Under the pieces are notes generated by a model. The model had not been told where the DNA came from. It was given only the letters and a program-made list of their open reading frames with translations, and did no database searches. From positions 62,001 through 126,000 of the forward strand of contig JASPKZ010007301.1 of assembly GCA_030220185.1 (NCBI GenBank): a stretch of 64,000 nucleotides of DNA, in the 5' to 3' direction. Every line of letters starts with the position of its first letter. Position 1 is the first letter of the stretch. The position numbers and the translations under genes are program-made. This stretch comes from Diploptera punctata. Taxonomy: Eukaryota; Arthropoda; Insecta; Blattodea; Blaberidae. This document shows positions 41,611 to 52,457 of the stretch, in pieces.

Positions 41611-41854
41611 TTAATTTTAAACACACAAGTGCCAAAGCAAAGACAAAGGTCAGAGTTGGATTATATTTGCAATGTAGATAATGTTGTTCGTGGAGGCAAG
41701 AATATGTTTTAAGACGATGAAACACTTCAATAAAACCAAAAAGTACAGTGTAGGAGTAACACTCCAAAAAACAGACAAATCCTTCAAAAGTAATACGAAA
41801 GACAGAGCGGCAGCTGCTATAGTTGCCAAAAACAACACAAAAAACATAACAGCC

Positions 41855-42478
41855 TCACTTGCAACAGTCATGAAACTTCTTCTTCTTCTTCTTCACTTCC
41901 TGGTTTAGGCAAGAGTTGCCTGTTCCGTCTTCACTAATAGATCTAAGACCATCTCTTCCTAGGACGTCCGACATCTCTTCTTCCTCTTGGATAAAATAAT
42001 GGAAGATTTTATTTGGTAATCTACTTTCTTCCATTCTTTCTACACGTTCTTTCCACTGTATCTTGTTGTTAAATATATTTTCTTTTATGGAGTAGATCTG
42101 CAGTTCTTCACAGATATCCTCGTTTCTTATCTGGTCCATTCTAGTGCAGCCTTTTACTCTTCTTAAAAATTTCATCTCGGCTGCTTGGATTTTACTTTCT
42201 TGTTTGGTAGTGGTAATCCAAGATTCACTCCAATACAAACGGACAGGGACAGCCATTGTTTTATAAAATTTTAATTTTGTTTGTTTATGGGCTTTATTAT
42301 TCAATGTTCTATTTATTGTACCACAAATAGCTTGAAACTGATGTGTTTTGTGTTCAATATCTTTATCATACCCATAGCTGATGTCACATCCTAAATATTT
42401 AAAGTGGGATACTTGTTCAATAATTTCATATCTAATTACTATTTTTGCACGGAGAGTATTTCTTCCACAAAATGCCAT
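41855..42478 (-). pseudogene. LINE-E polyprotein C-terminal frame (207 codons)
   Basis: The longest open frame in the window. Order: IRYEIIEQVSHFKYLGCDIS, KLKFYKTMAVPVRLYWSESW, EMKFLRRVKGCTRMDQIRNE and KIQWKERVERMEESRLPNKI. This is the post-RT region of a LINE polyprotein. The last residues (EVKKKKKKFHDCCK) are read through the (GAA)n tail and host DNA, so the element's own stop has been lost or shifted. Confidence 0.8.
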
Positions 42479-43054
42479 TACTTTTGTTTTACTTATTGAA
42501 ATTTTAAAATTATAATAGCGGCTACACTATTGCATTTAGTTTGTAAGGCGCCAATTCGTAGAGGCAGATCTTCATGCAAATGGTGTAGTAATAGTACTAA
42601 ATTAAATCATCGGCGCTAAAAAGAAGTTATTATATTCACTTGAGTTAATTGTTCATGCTAAGCCATTTTTGTCGGCTTTATAATTTCGCATTGTTTCTAT
42701 AAGGTCGTCGATATATATATAATAGGCCTATATATAGTTAAGATAGTAGTGGGCGATAGACATACAAGCGCCTTGTCTATACTCGCTTGATTTTTAGTAA
42801 TAATTTCCTTCTGACGGGCTTCTTTGCGCATCAGTTTTTATCACAACTTTAGTTTCTCTATAATAAGGCGTGCTATGACTAATTTTATAGGATGTTGTGG
42901 ATGTATCCTTCGTTCCTTCTTTTATTTCGCTATAGTATAGATCTATTTACTCTGTCAAATGTCGCTTTTCAAAATCAATGAACAACAAATATGTTGGGCA
43001 GTGGTTAAATTCTCTTCTCTTTTCAATTAGTCTCTATTATATAATAAACTACCA

Positions 43055-43291
43055 TTATTCACTAGCAGCTAGGATCTTCCTTTTCTGACCGCTGGCTTCT
43101 TGTTCTTTTTCTAAGAGTGTATCAGATATCTTCTTCAATCTATTATTTATTATTTTTGCATATAATTTATAAGTGGAGTTCAATAAGCTGATACCTCTAT
43201 AATTTTTACTATCTAATCTATTTCCTTTTTTGAAGAGGGATATGACTTCACCTATCTTCCAATTTTCAGGTATTTTACATGTCTTCAACAT
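43055..43291 (-). pseudogene. LINE-E reverse transcriptase, N-terminal (finger) block
   Basis: CKIPENWKIGEVISLFKKGN, RLDSKNYRGISLLNSTYKLY and AKIINNRLKKISDTLLEKEQ are the classical first RT blocks (PxxW...I.L..K...N.R.ISLL). The later palm region lies in other frames between here and 42480. Confidence 0.85.
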
Positions 43292-43624
43292 TCGTTATTA
43301 AGTTTAATAATCTTATTTCTGCAAATAAACCTGCATACTTTATCAGTTCATTGTTTATACCATCTATACCTCGTGCTTTTCTATTTTTCATTTCTTTCAA
43401 TGCCTCTCTCATTTCGCTTACAGTAATTCTGTCTATTTCTGATTTATTTTCACTTTCAGAAGGGCGTTTTATAACTAATTCTTCTTCATTACACCATAAT
43501 TCTCTGTAGTGATTCTCCTATGTCTTCAGATCAATGGTATTTAGTTTTGCAGTATCTTTTTCTGTTGTATTGAATTGTTTCATTACTTTAAATGCTAACG
43601 ATTGTCTGCCATGTACATCGTGCT

Positions 43625-43879
43625 CTATTTTGGAAATAAATTTTCCCAGTAATTTTTATGAGCTGTTCGAGTTATTTGTTTTCCTCGATTTCTTTTTTTG
43701 CTTACATATATAGTTCTAGATTCTTCAGTTTTCTTTTGTAAGTACTCTAAATAAGCTATTTTTTTGTCTCGCACAGCCTCCTCTATTTCGTCATTCCATA
43801 TATTTAATCCTCTTTTGTTGCGAATCTTTTTCTTCTTTCCTATAGCTTCATTTTCAGCATTTATAATACATGTTTTCAT
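43625..43879 (-). pseudogene. LINE-E linker region
   Basis: The 84-codon frame is rich in K, E and R (RNKRGLNIWNDEIEEAVRDK, KIAYLEYLQKKTEESRTIYV). It corresponds to the segment joining endonuclease and RT. Related to 41428-41610. Confidence 0.7.
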
Positions 43880-44402
43880 ATTTTCCCACTCTTCATTTAG
43901 ATTATCATTAATTGCTTTTCTTTCTAAGTGTTCTTGTAGCCTTTTTTGGTATAATTGTCTTATACTTTCTTCTTCTTCTTCTAGAAGATAAACTTTAAAA
44001 ACTTCTTCGTTTATTCTTTCTTGAGTTTTTGGTTTTTTCCATTTGGCTATTATAAGTATCGTGGCTACCGATAGATAGTGGTCTGTATATATGTCACACC
44101 CTCCCGTATACTCTTACATCTTGTATTTGATTCCTGAGTCTATCATTAATCATTATGTAATCTATTAAATATCATTGGTTTCTAGCGCACCATGTATACT
44201 TGTGTATGTCCTTTTTCCTATAGAAAGTATTCGTGATTTTTAGTTTATTATACGTAGCAAATTGTCGAAGTTCTTCCCCGTTTCTATTTATTACATCTTC
44301 TCCAAACATACCTACTATTCCTGGGATTGGGAGGTGACCAACTCTGGCGTTTAAATCACCTCCTAAGATTATACTTTCTGTGTTTTTAATACCATTTATT
44401 TC

Positions 44403-44759
44403 TTATTGTAATTTATCATAGAAAATAACAGTGTCTTCAATTTTCCCTTCTTCTGGTGCATACACTCCTACAATGTTTAAGTAATTCCGATCTATTTTCA
44501 ACCTTACTGTTATTATTCTATCATCCACATATTTGTAGCTTATTATTTTTGATCTCCGTTTGCTATTAATTAGTGTAGCTACACCACTGCAAGCTCTTCT
44601 ATCTTGAGGTACTCCACTGTATATTAGTATATAATTACCAATATATTTTGTTCCTTTCAACTTCTTTTTTGTTTCAGTAAGTATTGCTATATCAATATTT
44701 TGATTATTTAGTTCTCTGATTGGTTCTTCTTCTTTTGTGTTTAGTACTCTCACATTCAA
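44403..44759 (-). pseudogene. LINE-E endonuclease domain, N-terminal part
   Basis: The 118-codon frame contains NVRVLNTKEEEPIRELNNQN, IDIAILTETKKKLKGT, CSGVATLIN and YLNIVGVYAPEEGKIEDTVI. The TET (catalytic Glu) and YAPE boxes of apurinic-type LINE endonucleases are visible. The initiating KVGTW part is one base out of frame upstream. Confidence 0.82.
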
Positions 44760-45620
44760 GTTCCCACTTTAATCCGATCCTTTATAACAAATCGTTTGTC
44801 CTTAATTCTACGCTGAGGTCGTCTTTGGTTAAGTCCGTCCGAGTTTCCATTGTGAAGAATACGAGTAATGTATTTTCCTCTGATCGCGGTACCAACGCTA
44901 TGCAGAGTAGACCATTGGTGGGGCTGCCACCTCTAAGCTTTAGGTCCAGCTCCTGGATGTACTAACCCCATCTAGAGGGTTGCCACTTCCGCCAACCTAT
45001 TAAAAATTAGTTGTCGTTGTGGACTTCACTCTTGTTTCCCCGAGCATGGGTCTCTTATCATCCCAAAGAAAGGAAACTTTGAGGCCAAAATAGTTCCAAT
45101 CTTAACATACGGACTGATCTCAGCTACGGAGACTTAAACACCTTAGAAAAAGTGAAAGCAAGATTCTTAAAAGCAGCTGTGGTGATCTCGAAATTTGCTC
45201 CATCTAGACTTGCATATGAGTTGGCATGGTAAACTTCCGTAGTGGAAGATTTACGCACAAAGTTCCTGCCACCAGCTACTAAACAGGAAACTACATTGAA
45301 GGAGGTAAGACAAAAGAAGAGAAAAGAAATACCGGACGATTTTTATGCAAAAGACGCAATTACCAATCGAGACTGGACTGGACCAAACTACAAGATACAC
45401 AGTGCAGTAACAAGACTGGCAGTGCATGGACTCTGCAAAATTTCCAACTATCGTGAACCGTCAATGGACTACGTGAATAAGCTCTGTGATAGACCGTGTG
45501 CAAGATACCATTTCAATAATCAATTGAGTTGGTGTTTACTTGATGAAAATCCATATTTATTAATTAAATAAAAATAAAACGTAGTTTTATTTGATTTTCA
45601 TATTTAATATATAATTCAGT

Positions 45621-45653
45621 GACTGCTGTTTCGGTACACTGTACCTTCTTCAG
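45621..45653 (-). ncRNA. Hammerhead-like core, FB2 left arm
   Basis: Minus strand: CTGAAGA (fits CUGANGA), A, perfect stem GGTAC-AGT-GTACC, GAAA, CAGCAGTC. The scissile triplet would be GTC after a 2-bp stem III with an AGCA loop. One unpaired A sits between the core and stem II. Stem I is short. Confidence 0.4.
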
Positions 45654-46029
45654 ACATGTTAAATTATGAATTGTGTTCCAACTGATCTAAGCAACAATAC
45701 AACAATATTTATTTAATTTTTTTAATTTAACAAAGGGGATTCATTCAAATCAAGTTGAGAATTTAACAGTAACTGTTAAATATTTATTTAAATTTATTAA
45801 TTTAACAAAGGGGATTCATTCAAATCAAATTGAGAATTTAACAGTAACTGTTAAATTCTCAACTTGATTTGAATGAATCCCCTTTGTTAAATTAAAAAAT
45901 TTAAATAAATATTGTTGAATGAAATTTCGGGAAGGAATAAGTCAAAATGTTGAGGGGATAACTATTAATAAATATTGTTGTATTGTTGCTTAGATCAGTT
46001 GGAACACAATTCATAATTTGTTAACATGT

Positions 46030-46062
46030 CTGAAGAAGGTACAGTGTACCGAAACAGCTGTC
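46030..46062 (+). ncRNA. Hammerhead-like core, FB2 right arm
   Basis: Plus strand: CTGAAGA, A, GGTAC-AGT-GTACC, GAAA, CAGCTGTC. The stem III loop is AGCT, self-complementary like the ACGT loop of FB1. It is the mirror image of 45621-45653 with one base different in the loop. Confidence 0.4.
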
Positions 46063-46315
46063 ACTGAATTATATATTAAATATGAAAATCAAATAAAACT
46101 ACGTTTTATTTTTATTTAATTAATACCATTTCAATGTCTGTTTAAAGAGAACAAAATCGTTGCTGGCATGCAGCAGAGACCAAATCCAATGCACATTTGT
46201 GCGCGCTTCTTCCTATTATTATAAAAATAGTACTGCCCGATTAAATGTAATTAAAGAAGAATGACTTCAACATTATACAGATTTGTGGTATGATAAAAAG
46301 ATGAATGACAATAAT

Positions 46316-47450
46316 ATTCGTCATTTTGGACATTTAGTTTCACCTCTCTCACCAACCTATCTACGCTAGGGGTTAAACGTGGGTTTAAATGTAATCACAC
46401 TGTCAATAATTTGCTCACCGTCCTCGAAAAATATGGATTTGACATTCCATCCATAGTAATTCTGCCCGAGGACAGGTCTTTCACTGCAATGATAGCATCT
46501 TCTTGCTATGCTTTGCAGCTTTACTAGGGAATTGCTTTCCTCACCGGTGAAGGATGGTGATAATGATAACTATGATGATGATGATGACGACCATATGATT
46601 ACGGGGACCGTTTGGGCCTTAAAAGTTTTTCTGACATTTCTCTTATAGGTGAGGAAAAACCCCGATAAAAACCTCACCCAGAAAAACTGCCCCGACCGGG
46701 GATCGAACCCGGGCCCGCTGCGTGACAAGGCAGCAAGCTACCTCGAGACCACAGCGGTGGACGATTTGACATTAATATCGTAATATCGGTCATTTTGGAT
46801 ATTTTTTCACCCTCCTCACCAGCCTATAGGTGGAAGGGTCAAAACTGAAATTAAATATCCTGAGATTGACATCAATCAGTTTAGCGAACCTGAAAACTAT
46901 GTATTCGGCATTAAACTCAATCAATCGGGTGGATGCGTAAGAGATATTCATCTCGGGTGGGTGGGTAAAGAGAGATCTCCAAAACAGTAAAAAAAATAGC
47001 TATCTAGCTAAAAAAAGTGACAATTTTTTGTGCATTAAAAATACTGATACTATAAGACAATGGTGATTACTACGAGTATATATCATGGTAACTCTTAATT
47101 TTGGAGTCTTGGTGTGTAAAAAGATAAAGTTGTATTAGATACATCTCTCTTTACACATCCACCTGAGCATTTGAAACATTTTATTCCTCCGCAACGCCCC
47201 ATGGGTGCAAGAGAATAAAACTTGGCAATAAATGTCATCTGACTTATCGACCTGCTTAGATGCCCTGAAAACGACGGATTCGATAATATCATTCCTTTTG
47301 ATCACCTATATTTACCTCCTCATCATCCTGAAGGTACAAGAGGTCAAACTTGGGCTTAAATGTAAACGATATTATCAGCAATCTGCTTAGGGGCCTGAAG
47401 ACTACGGCATTAGACGATAATCTTTGTCATTTTCGATATTTATTATCATA
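46316..47450 (+). repeat. Degenerate repeat series S2 (units of roughly 150-200 bp), with an embedded SINE
   Basis: Recurring words in order are GTCATTTTGGA.ATTT, CACC.TCCTCACCA.CCTAT, GGG.TCAAAC.TGGGCTTAAAT, GTAA, CAATCTGCTTAG.G.CCTGAA, AACTA.GGATTCGACATTA. I can place units at about 46316, 46763, 47205 and 47265, and two more at 48215-48400 beyond another insertion. Divergence is high, so boundaries are approximate. The unit at 46890-47200 is hard to follow. Confidence 0.6.
46447..46762 (-). mobile_element. SINE-D2 with 11-bp target-site duplication
   Basis: GATTTGACATT flanks it at 46436-46446 and 46763-46773. Minus-strand head ACCACAGCGGTGGAC and GGGATCGAACCCGGGCCCGC, 3' end CCATCCATAGTAATTCTGCC. 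Inserted in repeat series S2. Confidence 0.92.
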
Positions 47451-47453
47451 AGG

Positions 47454-48212
47454 AATGCCACGAGTGATTTCCAAATTATCGATAAATTCACAACTCACGA
47501 AGTGAGGAGTGAATTTATCTAGGGAATTTGGAAATCAAGGGTGGCATTTGTTAGGACTATTTAACGAATAAAATTAAGCTGTTTACTCACAAATCATTAT
47601 TTAACTATAGTTATTTTAAAATATTTATATATTTAATGTAAACGGCGATGTTTGAAAACAAATGAGAAACGATTGGTACGCTTCGTCTACTTCTTTTGTT
47701 TATCACTGCAACCAGATCATACTATTTATTGCCAAAGGAACGCAATATTGTAATAATGCTCTCTAGTGGAGAAAAAATGAAACACATCAAACTGTATATT
47801 AATTCATTTTTGATGTCGTATGATGTAAATATGACAATTATATTTTTCTGGATTATTACCTGGGAAAAATACATTTAAGAAAGTGCAAACAGTGGTTTTT
47901 TTTTTTTTTTTTTTTTGTGGTATAATAAATTGCTACAAATGTTTTATATTAACTTCTGCAAGCGCTGTGTGTTGACATCTATGTACCATATATACAATCT
48001 GGTAGCCGTATTTCTTACAGGCTCAGTCACTGCAAAATAATGGTCAGGCCTGTTCAGAATATTAAAAAGGAGGAGCTTTCTTTAATATGGTAAATTTAAC
48101 ACTGATAAATATTTCGTGAAACACGACTCTGATTGGTTGCAAAACAGAAATCATTGAAACGTGATTGGTCATTGACTCCCATTTGGGGCATGAGTTAAAT
48201 AGTCACCACCTT
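47454..48212. mobile_element. Possible DNA element with a 95-bp terminal hairpin, inserted in S2
   Basis: The left end is a long hairpin (47454-47550: AATGCCACGAGTGATTTCC, ATAAATTCAC, turn, GTGAATTTAT, GGAAATCAAGGGTGGCATT). GGACTATTTAAC at about 47553-47565 is inverted as GTTAAATAGTC near the right end (48195-48205). Between them are AT-rich DNA and a T20 run (47897-47917). Interrupts a S2 unit. Family unknown. Confidence 0.45.
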
Positions 48213-48400
48213 ACTACCTTATGGATGTTGAAGGAAAATTTGTAATGGATCGGAATTACCAACAATCTACTTAGCAGACCTAAAAATTATGAATAAAATA
48301 TTAGTTATTTTGTACTTTCATTTTCAACACCCATCAGCACCATATTGGTGTTAAGGATCAAATTTGTGCTTAAATGTCATTGGTCAAAATAAAGTGGTCC
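48213..48400 (+). repeat. Repeat series S2, two further units
   Basis: CACCTTACTACCTTATGG, AACAATCTACTTAGCAGACC and then CAACACCCATCAGCACCATA, AAGGATCAAATTTGTGCTTA follow the S2 word order. Confidence 0.55.
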
Positions 48401-48729
48401 AACTACAGCTCTTAGGAATCCTTTGGCTTAGTAGAAAACTAAGGTTTCCGTTTTTATATAAAATGTTCACGAAATGTCAGGATTTCATGCGACCATCCAT
48501 ATACAGTGCACAGATGAAGAGAATGAAAACATGGGGAATTGGAGGCTAAAAATTACCATACTACCCTCTAATAGAAGAGCAGTCACTAAGTCATGCATCT
48601 CTGTAGTTTATTTCGGGCATATTCAGTGTATGTTTTATATTTTTGTGTTTTAATTAAATGTGCGTTTCTTATTCAGTTTAGTACTTTATATTTAGTTTAG
48701 TATTAATAATGTTCGCAGTTCACAGTGAG

Positions 48730-49675
48730 ATGGGGATAATGATTACAATTTTTAAGAAGTGGCTGAATTCAAATGCCTAGGAACAATAATTATAAACAGG
48801 AATGAGACCCACAAAAAATGAAACACTCAATTGTGGAAATGCGTGTTATTATGCATTGCAGAGACTCTTGTTGTCCCAACATTTTTCAAAAACATTAAAC
48901 TGAAAAATATATAAAACTTATTCTCCGAGTTATATTATATGGATGCGAAGTAGACTCTTACGTTAAGAGAAGAGAAAATATTACGAGTATTAGAGAAAAA
49001 AATTCTTAGGGAAACTTTTTGACCAAAGAGAATAAGACATGCGAATGAAGGAGACTATATAACAATGAGCTGCATGTTATTCATAGGAAACCAGATATAA
49101 TAAGAACTGTTAAGTCTTGTAGACTGCGATGGTCAGGACACGTGAGACGAATGGAAACATCTTGTAGGAAAACCAGAGGGAAGGCGTCTAGTAGGTAGGC
49201 CAAGAATGAGGTGGGAGAATAGCATTAACTATGATCCATCCATAGTAATTCTGCCCGAAGGCAGGTCCTTCACTGTAATCATAGCATTTTAATGCTATGC
49301 TTGCAGCTTTACTAGGGAATTGTGTAGGTGTGGTAGCTTCCCATTGCTTTCCACACCGGTGAAGGATGATGATGATAATGATAAGGATGATTGCCATATG
49401 ATTTCGGGGACCGTTTGGGCCTTAAATTTTCCTGACATTTGTCTTACAGGTGAGGAAAAACCCCGATAAAAACCTCACCCAGAAAAACTGCCCCGACCGG
49501 GGATCGAACCCGGGCCCGCTGCGTGACAAGGCAGCACGCTACCTCGAGACCACAGCGGTGGACATTAACTATGATTTGAGCAAGCAAATTATACAGGGGA
49601 TGATTTAAAAATATTGCCTCAAGATAGCTTATGTCTGCACAGCCATGAACCTACCCTCGATAATGCCAATGATCG
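48730..49675 (+). mobile_element. LINE-A copy interrupted by SINE-D2
   Basis: The 5' end at about 48730 corresponds to the EFKYLGTII region (GAATTCAAATGCCTAGGAAC). It runs to 49235 and resumes at 49564-49675 (NYDL..., AMNL, GATAATGCCAATGATC). Many frame-disrupting changes. Confidence 0.87.
49236..49563 (-). mobile_element. SINE-D2 nested in LINE-A, 12-bp target-site duplication
   Basis: ATTAACTATGAT, part of the LINE-A sequence encoding INYDL, is duplicated at 49224-49235 and 49564-49575. The SINE is complete, minus strand, and close in sequence to the copy at 35588. Confidence 0.94.
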
Positions 49676-49749
49676 AGTTTCAAGAAGTGCGACAAAGAAT
49701 CAAGATCAGGAGAATTGAAGTATTTAATTACTCGAAAAAAATAAACACG

Positions 49750-50250
49750 TTGCTTATTATTGTGATCTATCAGAACACCGTAACTCCGCCTCTGGATGGT
49801 ACTTGTGTCATTCAGTGCTAGTCCCAAGCTCGGATAAAGGAGAAGGGTAAATGGCTGGTTGATAGTCTTGGGGATTGCATCAATGTCGAGTAGATATAAC
49901 TGTTAAAACCCAAGAATGTCAGTTATAGGGAAGGGTGAGGACGAGTACCCGCCGCCTAAAAACTGAACCCTCTCGGCTAAGGCATGGTAACCTTAACAGA
50001 AGAGTTCCTGGTCCTCCAGGTTGGAGATGGGCGTGGTATTAAACATTTCACCCCCGTAAAAAAAATCATCAGTTGAGAAGCCCAAAGTTAATCAAGCCGG
50101 ACTAATCAAACCATGGCGACTAAATGCGAGGAAAAAGGCAAATGTACCTGAAATAAATTGGTGGATAGTCGCCAGGAATAGAGAGGTTTGGAGGAGAATG
50201 CCTAGGGAGGCTATGACTCGACCAGGGGTTGTTATGCCAAATATGATGAT
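49750..50250 (+). mobile_element. Probable internally deleted LINE (5' leader joined to a 3' C-terminus)
   Basis: The first part (to about 50090) is a non-coding, CG-rich leader with AACCCTCTCGGCTAAGGCAT and GTTGGAGATGGGCGTGG, which resembles 5' leaders of insect LINEs I have seen. It then passes into a frame reading INWWIVARNREVWRRMPREA then MTRPGVVMPN, a typical LINE C-terminus, with a short (ATG)n tail at about 50241. Endonuclease and RT are absent. Confidence 0.5.
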
Positions 50251-51383
50251 GATCAGAACACAATATATATTCAAAATAAGAAATGAAGGCGTTGAGGCCT
50301 GGGAAATGCATTGTGTACACCGCGCCGGGGAAAAGGAGTCCTCGGGATAAGGAACATACATTTCAGGGTGACTATTTTGATAGTAGAGTGATTCGGGATA
50401 TAATTAGGGATTATTATAAAAAATAAGAATGTAGTATCGACAGTACCAAACTCCTCGAGGGGGGGAAACCTTCTTGTGGCAAGTGGACACACATTTCCAC
50501 AGAATGGAAGTTACGATGGTAAGTTTCATCATATTATTAGGAGAAACGGATTCTAGAATAGAGGAATAGAATAGTGGAAATGGAAGATCAGACTCTGAAC
50601 TAGAACGCCTGCTCAGCGACTAATGTAAGGTATGTAAAATAGTACAATCCTTCATGATATACCGTAATATGTTGAGTAATAAATACTTCTTGCTCTCATT
50701 ATCTTCATCTCGGACCGTATCTGGTACTCACTTGATTAGAGGCTGAATGAACCCCATGCTCATAGTGCCGCCTGGAGCCCCATGTGGACTAATCCTATAC
50801 TTTTTAGCCTGTGTGCTTTTCCACAATTACGGAGCGCCCACAATCCCATCAAGACAGTTACCATTTTCTTTGCAACCACGAAAATGATGGATTCGACACT
50901 ATTAACGGTAATTTTCGATTATTTTTACGTCATTGGCCCAGGGAATCTAGGTCATAAATATCCTTCCTTTAAAGAGTGATTGTGTAAGGATGATTCAATC
51001 TTTATCATTTATAATATTAATATTTGTAAGATTACGTCCAAACAGTTAAAAATAAATACTGTTATCTTTACATCCGCAGCCGATTTATTCTGATCAATTG
51101 ATCTGGACAGGGTTTGGACTATTTCGCCATTTTTGTGACGATCGTAACAGCATCTTCCTATAAACTATACAAATATTATATAGCTTTTCAACCTGAACAC
51201 TCCTACTAAGATTTAACTAACAATTGTCAAGGTTTAACAAATCATTTTTATAATTTAACAAAAATTCTGCTTCATTGACGTGTGTTATTTTAACATTGTG
51301 TTCGTACTGGATGCTAAATTAACATCATTTTGTCGTATTAAACGAAAATAGAAACGGGGAAAAAGTTTTTTCAAATTAATTTT
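50251..51383. other. DNA without a recognised gene
   Basis: Slightly less AT-rich than average at 50430-50520. No convincing open frame, tRNA or repeat. Confidence 0.5.
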
Positions 51384-51399
51384 AAATTTTGTTTAGTAA

Positions 51400-51699
51400 G
51401 TAAAGTGATCCCACAACAGGCCTCAGGAGACCCTTGGGGTAGTAGGAGGTTAAGGCTCCCACTTTTTCTAGACAATCGGCACTTGATGTCAGCCGGGTTG
51501 TCAGCCCTGCGTGACGGCCGCCTTTACCCCCAGAACAGGCGTCTGGTACTCATTTCCGTTAGAGGCTGAGTCGACCCCAGGGCCATAGTGCCGCCAGAGG
51601 GTTTGGGCCAGTTTAAAAATCCTGACCCCAACGGGACTTGAACCCTCGACCCTCCGGCTTGTAGATCAGTGCCTTAACCACTACGCTACGGCGTGCCTC
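51400..51699 (-). mobile_element. SINE-B, full length, with 16-bp target-site duplication
   Basis: AAATTTTGTTTAGTAA flanks it at 51384-51399 and 51700-51715. Minus strand: GCCGTAGCGTAGTGGTTAAG head, GGGTTCAAGTCCCGTTGGGG B box, body as at 6712, tail ACTTTACTTAC. Nearly identical to 6712 over most of its length, so probably the youngest SINE-B here. Confidence 0.94.
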
Positions 51700-51715
51700 A
51701 AATTTTGTTTAGTAA

Positions 51716-52397
51716 AATCCGTAATGTTTAGGGCCTAATATATTGTTTGTATCTCCAGTAGAAGTTAATTTTTTCCTTATTTTTCGCACTTTTTCTGACC
51801 AAAAAGTATGCATATAATCACGCCTACATGCATAAAATATCTATTCACATTCTACAAAAGTAACTTCATCCGTTTTTTTTAATTAGAGTAACTTAATTCC
51901 TAATTAAAAGAGAATTGAAATTTAATTTTGTTAACAATTGGCGTCTTAAAATATTACAATGATACTATATGACGGCCTAACGTAGATTTATTATACATAC
52001 AAGCCATTTTTGAAGTTATAATTAGAACAAATTGGTAATTTGCTAGAAGATGTTGCTCTTTATGTTGTTTTTTGGTCTAATACATAGCAAACTCTCATTT
52101 CCTTAAGCCAATTGAGAATAACAATATCGATCAATCCTAACCTCAAAAAGATATAAATGTCTCACCCGATCTTTATATTAGTCCTAGGTCACATTTCTAC
52201 TAGCCATAAATGGAGCGAGATCTTCTAGAAAATCACAGAAAAATTATTATTCTCAAGATCTAAAAAAAGTTTAAATAAATAAACAATTATTTACCAACAT
52301 TTAATAATAACAACAACTGAAATTAATTCATTTAATTGGTTTGTTTATCTTCACTTTTGTTAAAGCATCTTGAGTATAATATTGATTTTTACATGCA
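51716..52397. other. AT-rich DNA, nothing recognised
   Basis: No gene or repeat recognised. Confidence 0.5.
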
Positions 52398-52401
52398 TCA
52401 C

Positions 52402-52457
52402 GGCCCACTAGATACCCTTACATTCACATAGCGAATGTGATTGTTATCTAGTGGACC
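52402..52457. repeat. Hairpin with about 25-bp arms
   Basis: GGCCCACTAGATACCCTTAC, ATTC and its complement GAATGTGATTGTTATCTAGT, GGACC surround an ACATAGC loop. A few mismatches. Isolated; could be a small MITE remnant. Confidence 0.65.

Larger units (their letters stand above)
41855..45055 (-). mobile_element. LINE-E: near full-length non-LTR retrotransposon, inactivated
   Basis: About 3.2 kb with endonuclease, linker, RT and C-terminus in the expected order on the minus strand. The 5' region (44760-45055) is CG-richer and includes ACCCATGCTCGGGG. The 3' end has a (GAA)n tail (CTTCTTCTTC at about 41877-41893). The start of the endonuclease, KVGTWNVR, needs one base restored at about 44762. 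RT contains NYRGISLL (43055-43291) and an ADD box at 42606-42614. Frameshifts separate the domains. Confidence 0.85.
45518..46122. mobile_element. Foldback element FB2 inserted in LINE-I, 13-bp target-site duplication
   Basis: ATACCATTTCAAT flanks it at 45505-45517 and 46123-46135. The terminal arms (45558-45715 and about 45963-46122) are near-perfect inverted repeats of about 160 bp starting TATTAATTAAATAAAAATAA. An inner palindrome at 45795-45897 has arms with CAAAGGGGATTCATTCAAAT, and a direct partial copy of it lies at 45721-45780. The outer arms each contain a hammerhead-like core. No protein is encoded. Confidence 0.85.
45082..46290 (+). mobile_element. LINE-I C-terminal fragment, split by palindrome FB2
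   Basis: Plus strand: ILTYG, LNTLEKVKARFLKAAVVISK, FAPSRLAYELAW, then the open frame from 45242 (VEDLRTKFLPPATKQETTLK, DAITNRDWTGPNYKIHSAVT, RLAVHGLCK, CDRPCARYHFN). After the insertion it continues at about 46136 as VCLKRTKSLLACSRDQ and RASSYYYKNSTARLNVIKEE. The C-terminal C..LC...C..YH pattern and the preceding KVKARFLKR-like block resemble one group of insect LINE proteins; clade not assigned. Confidence 0.65.
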
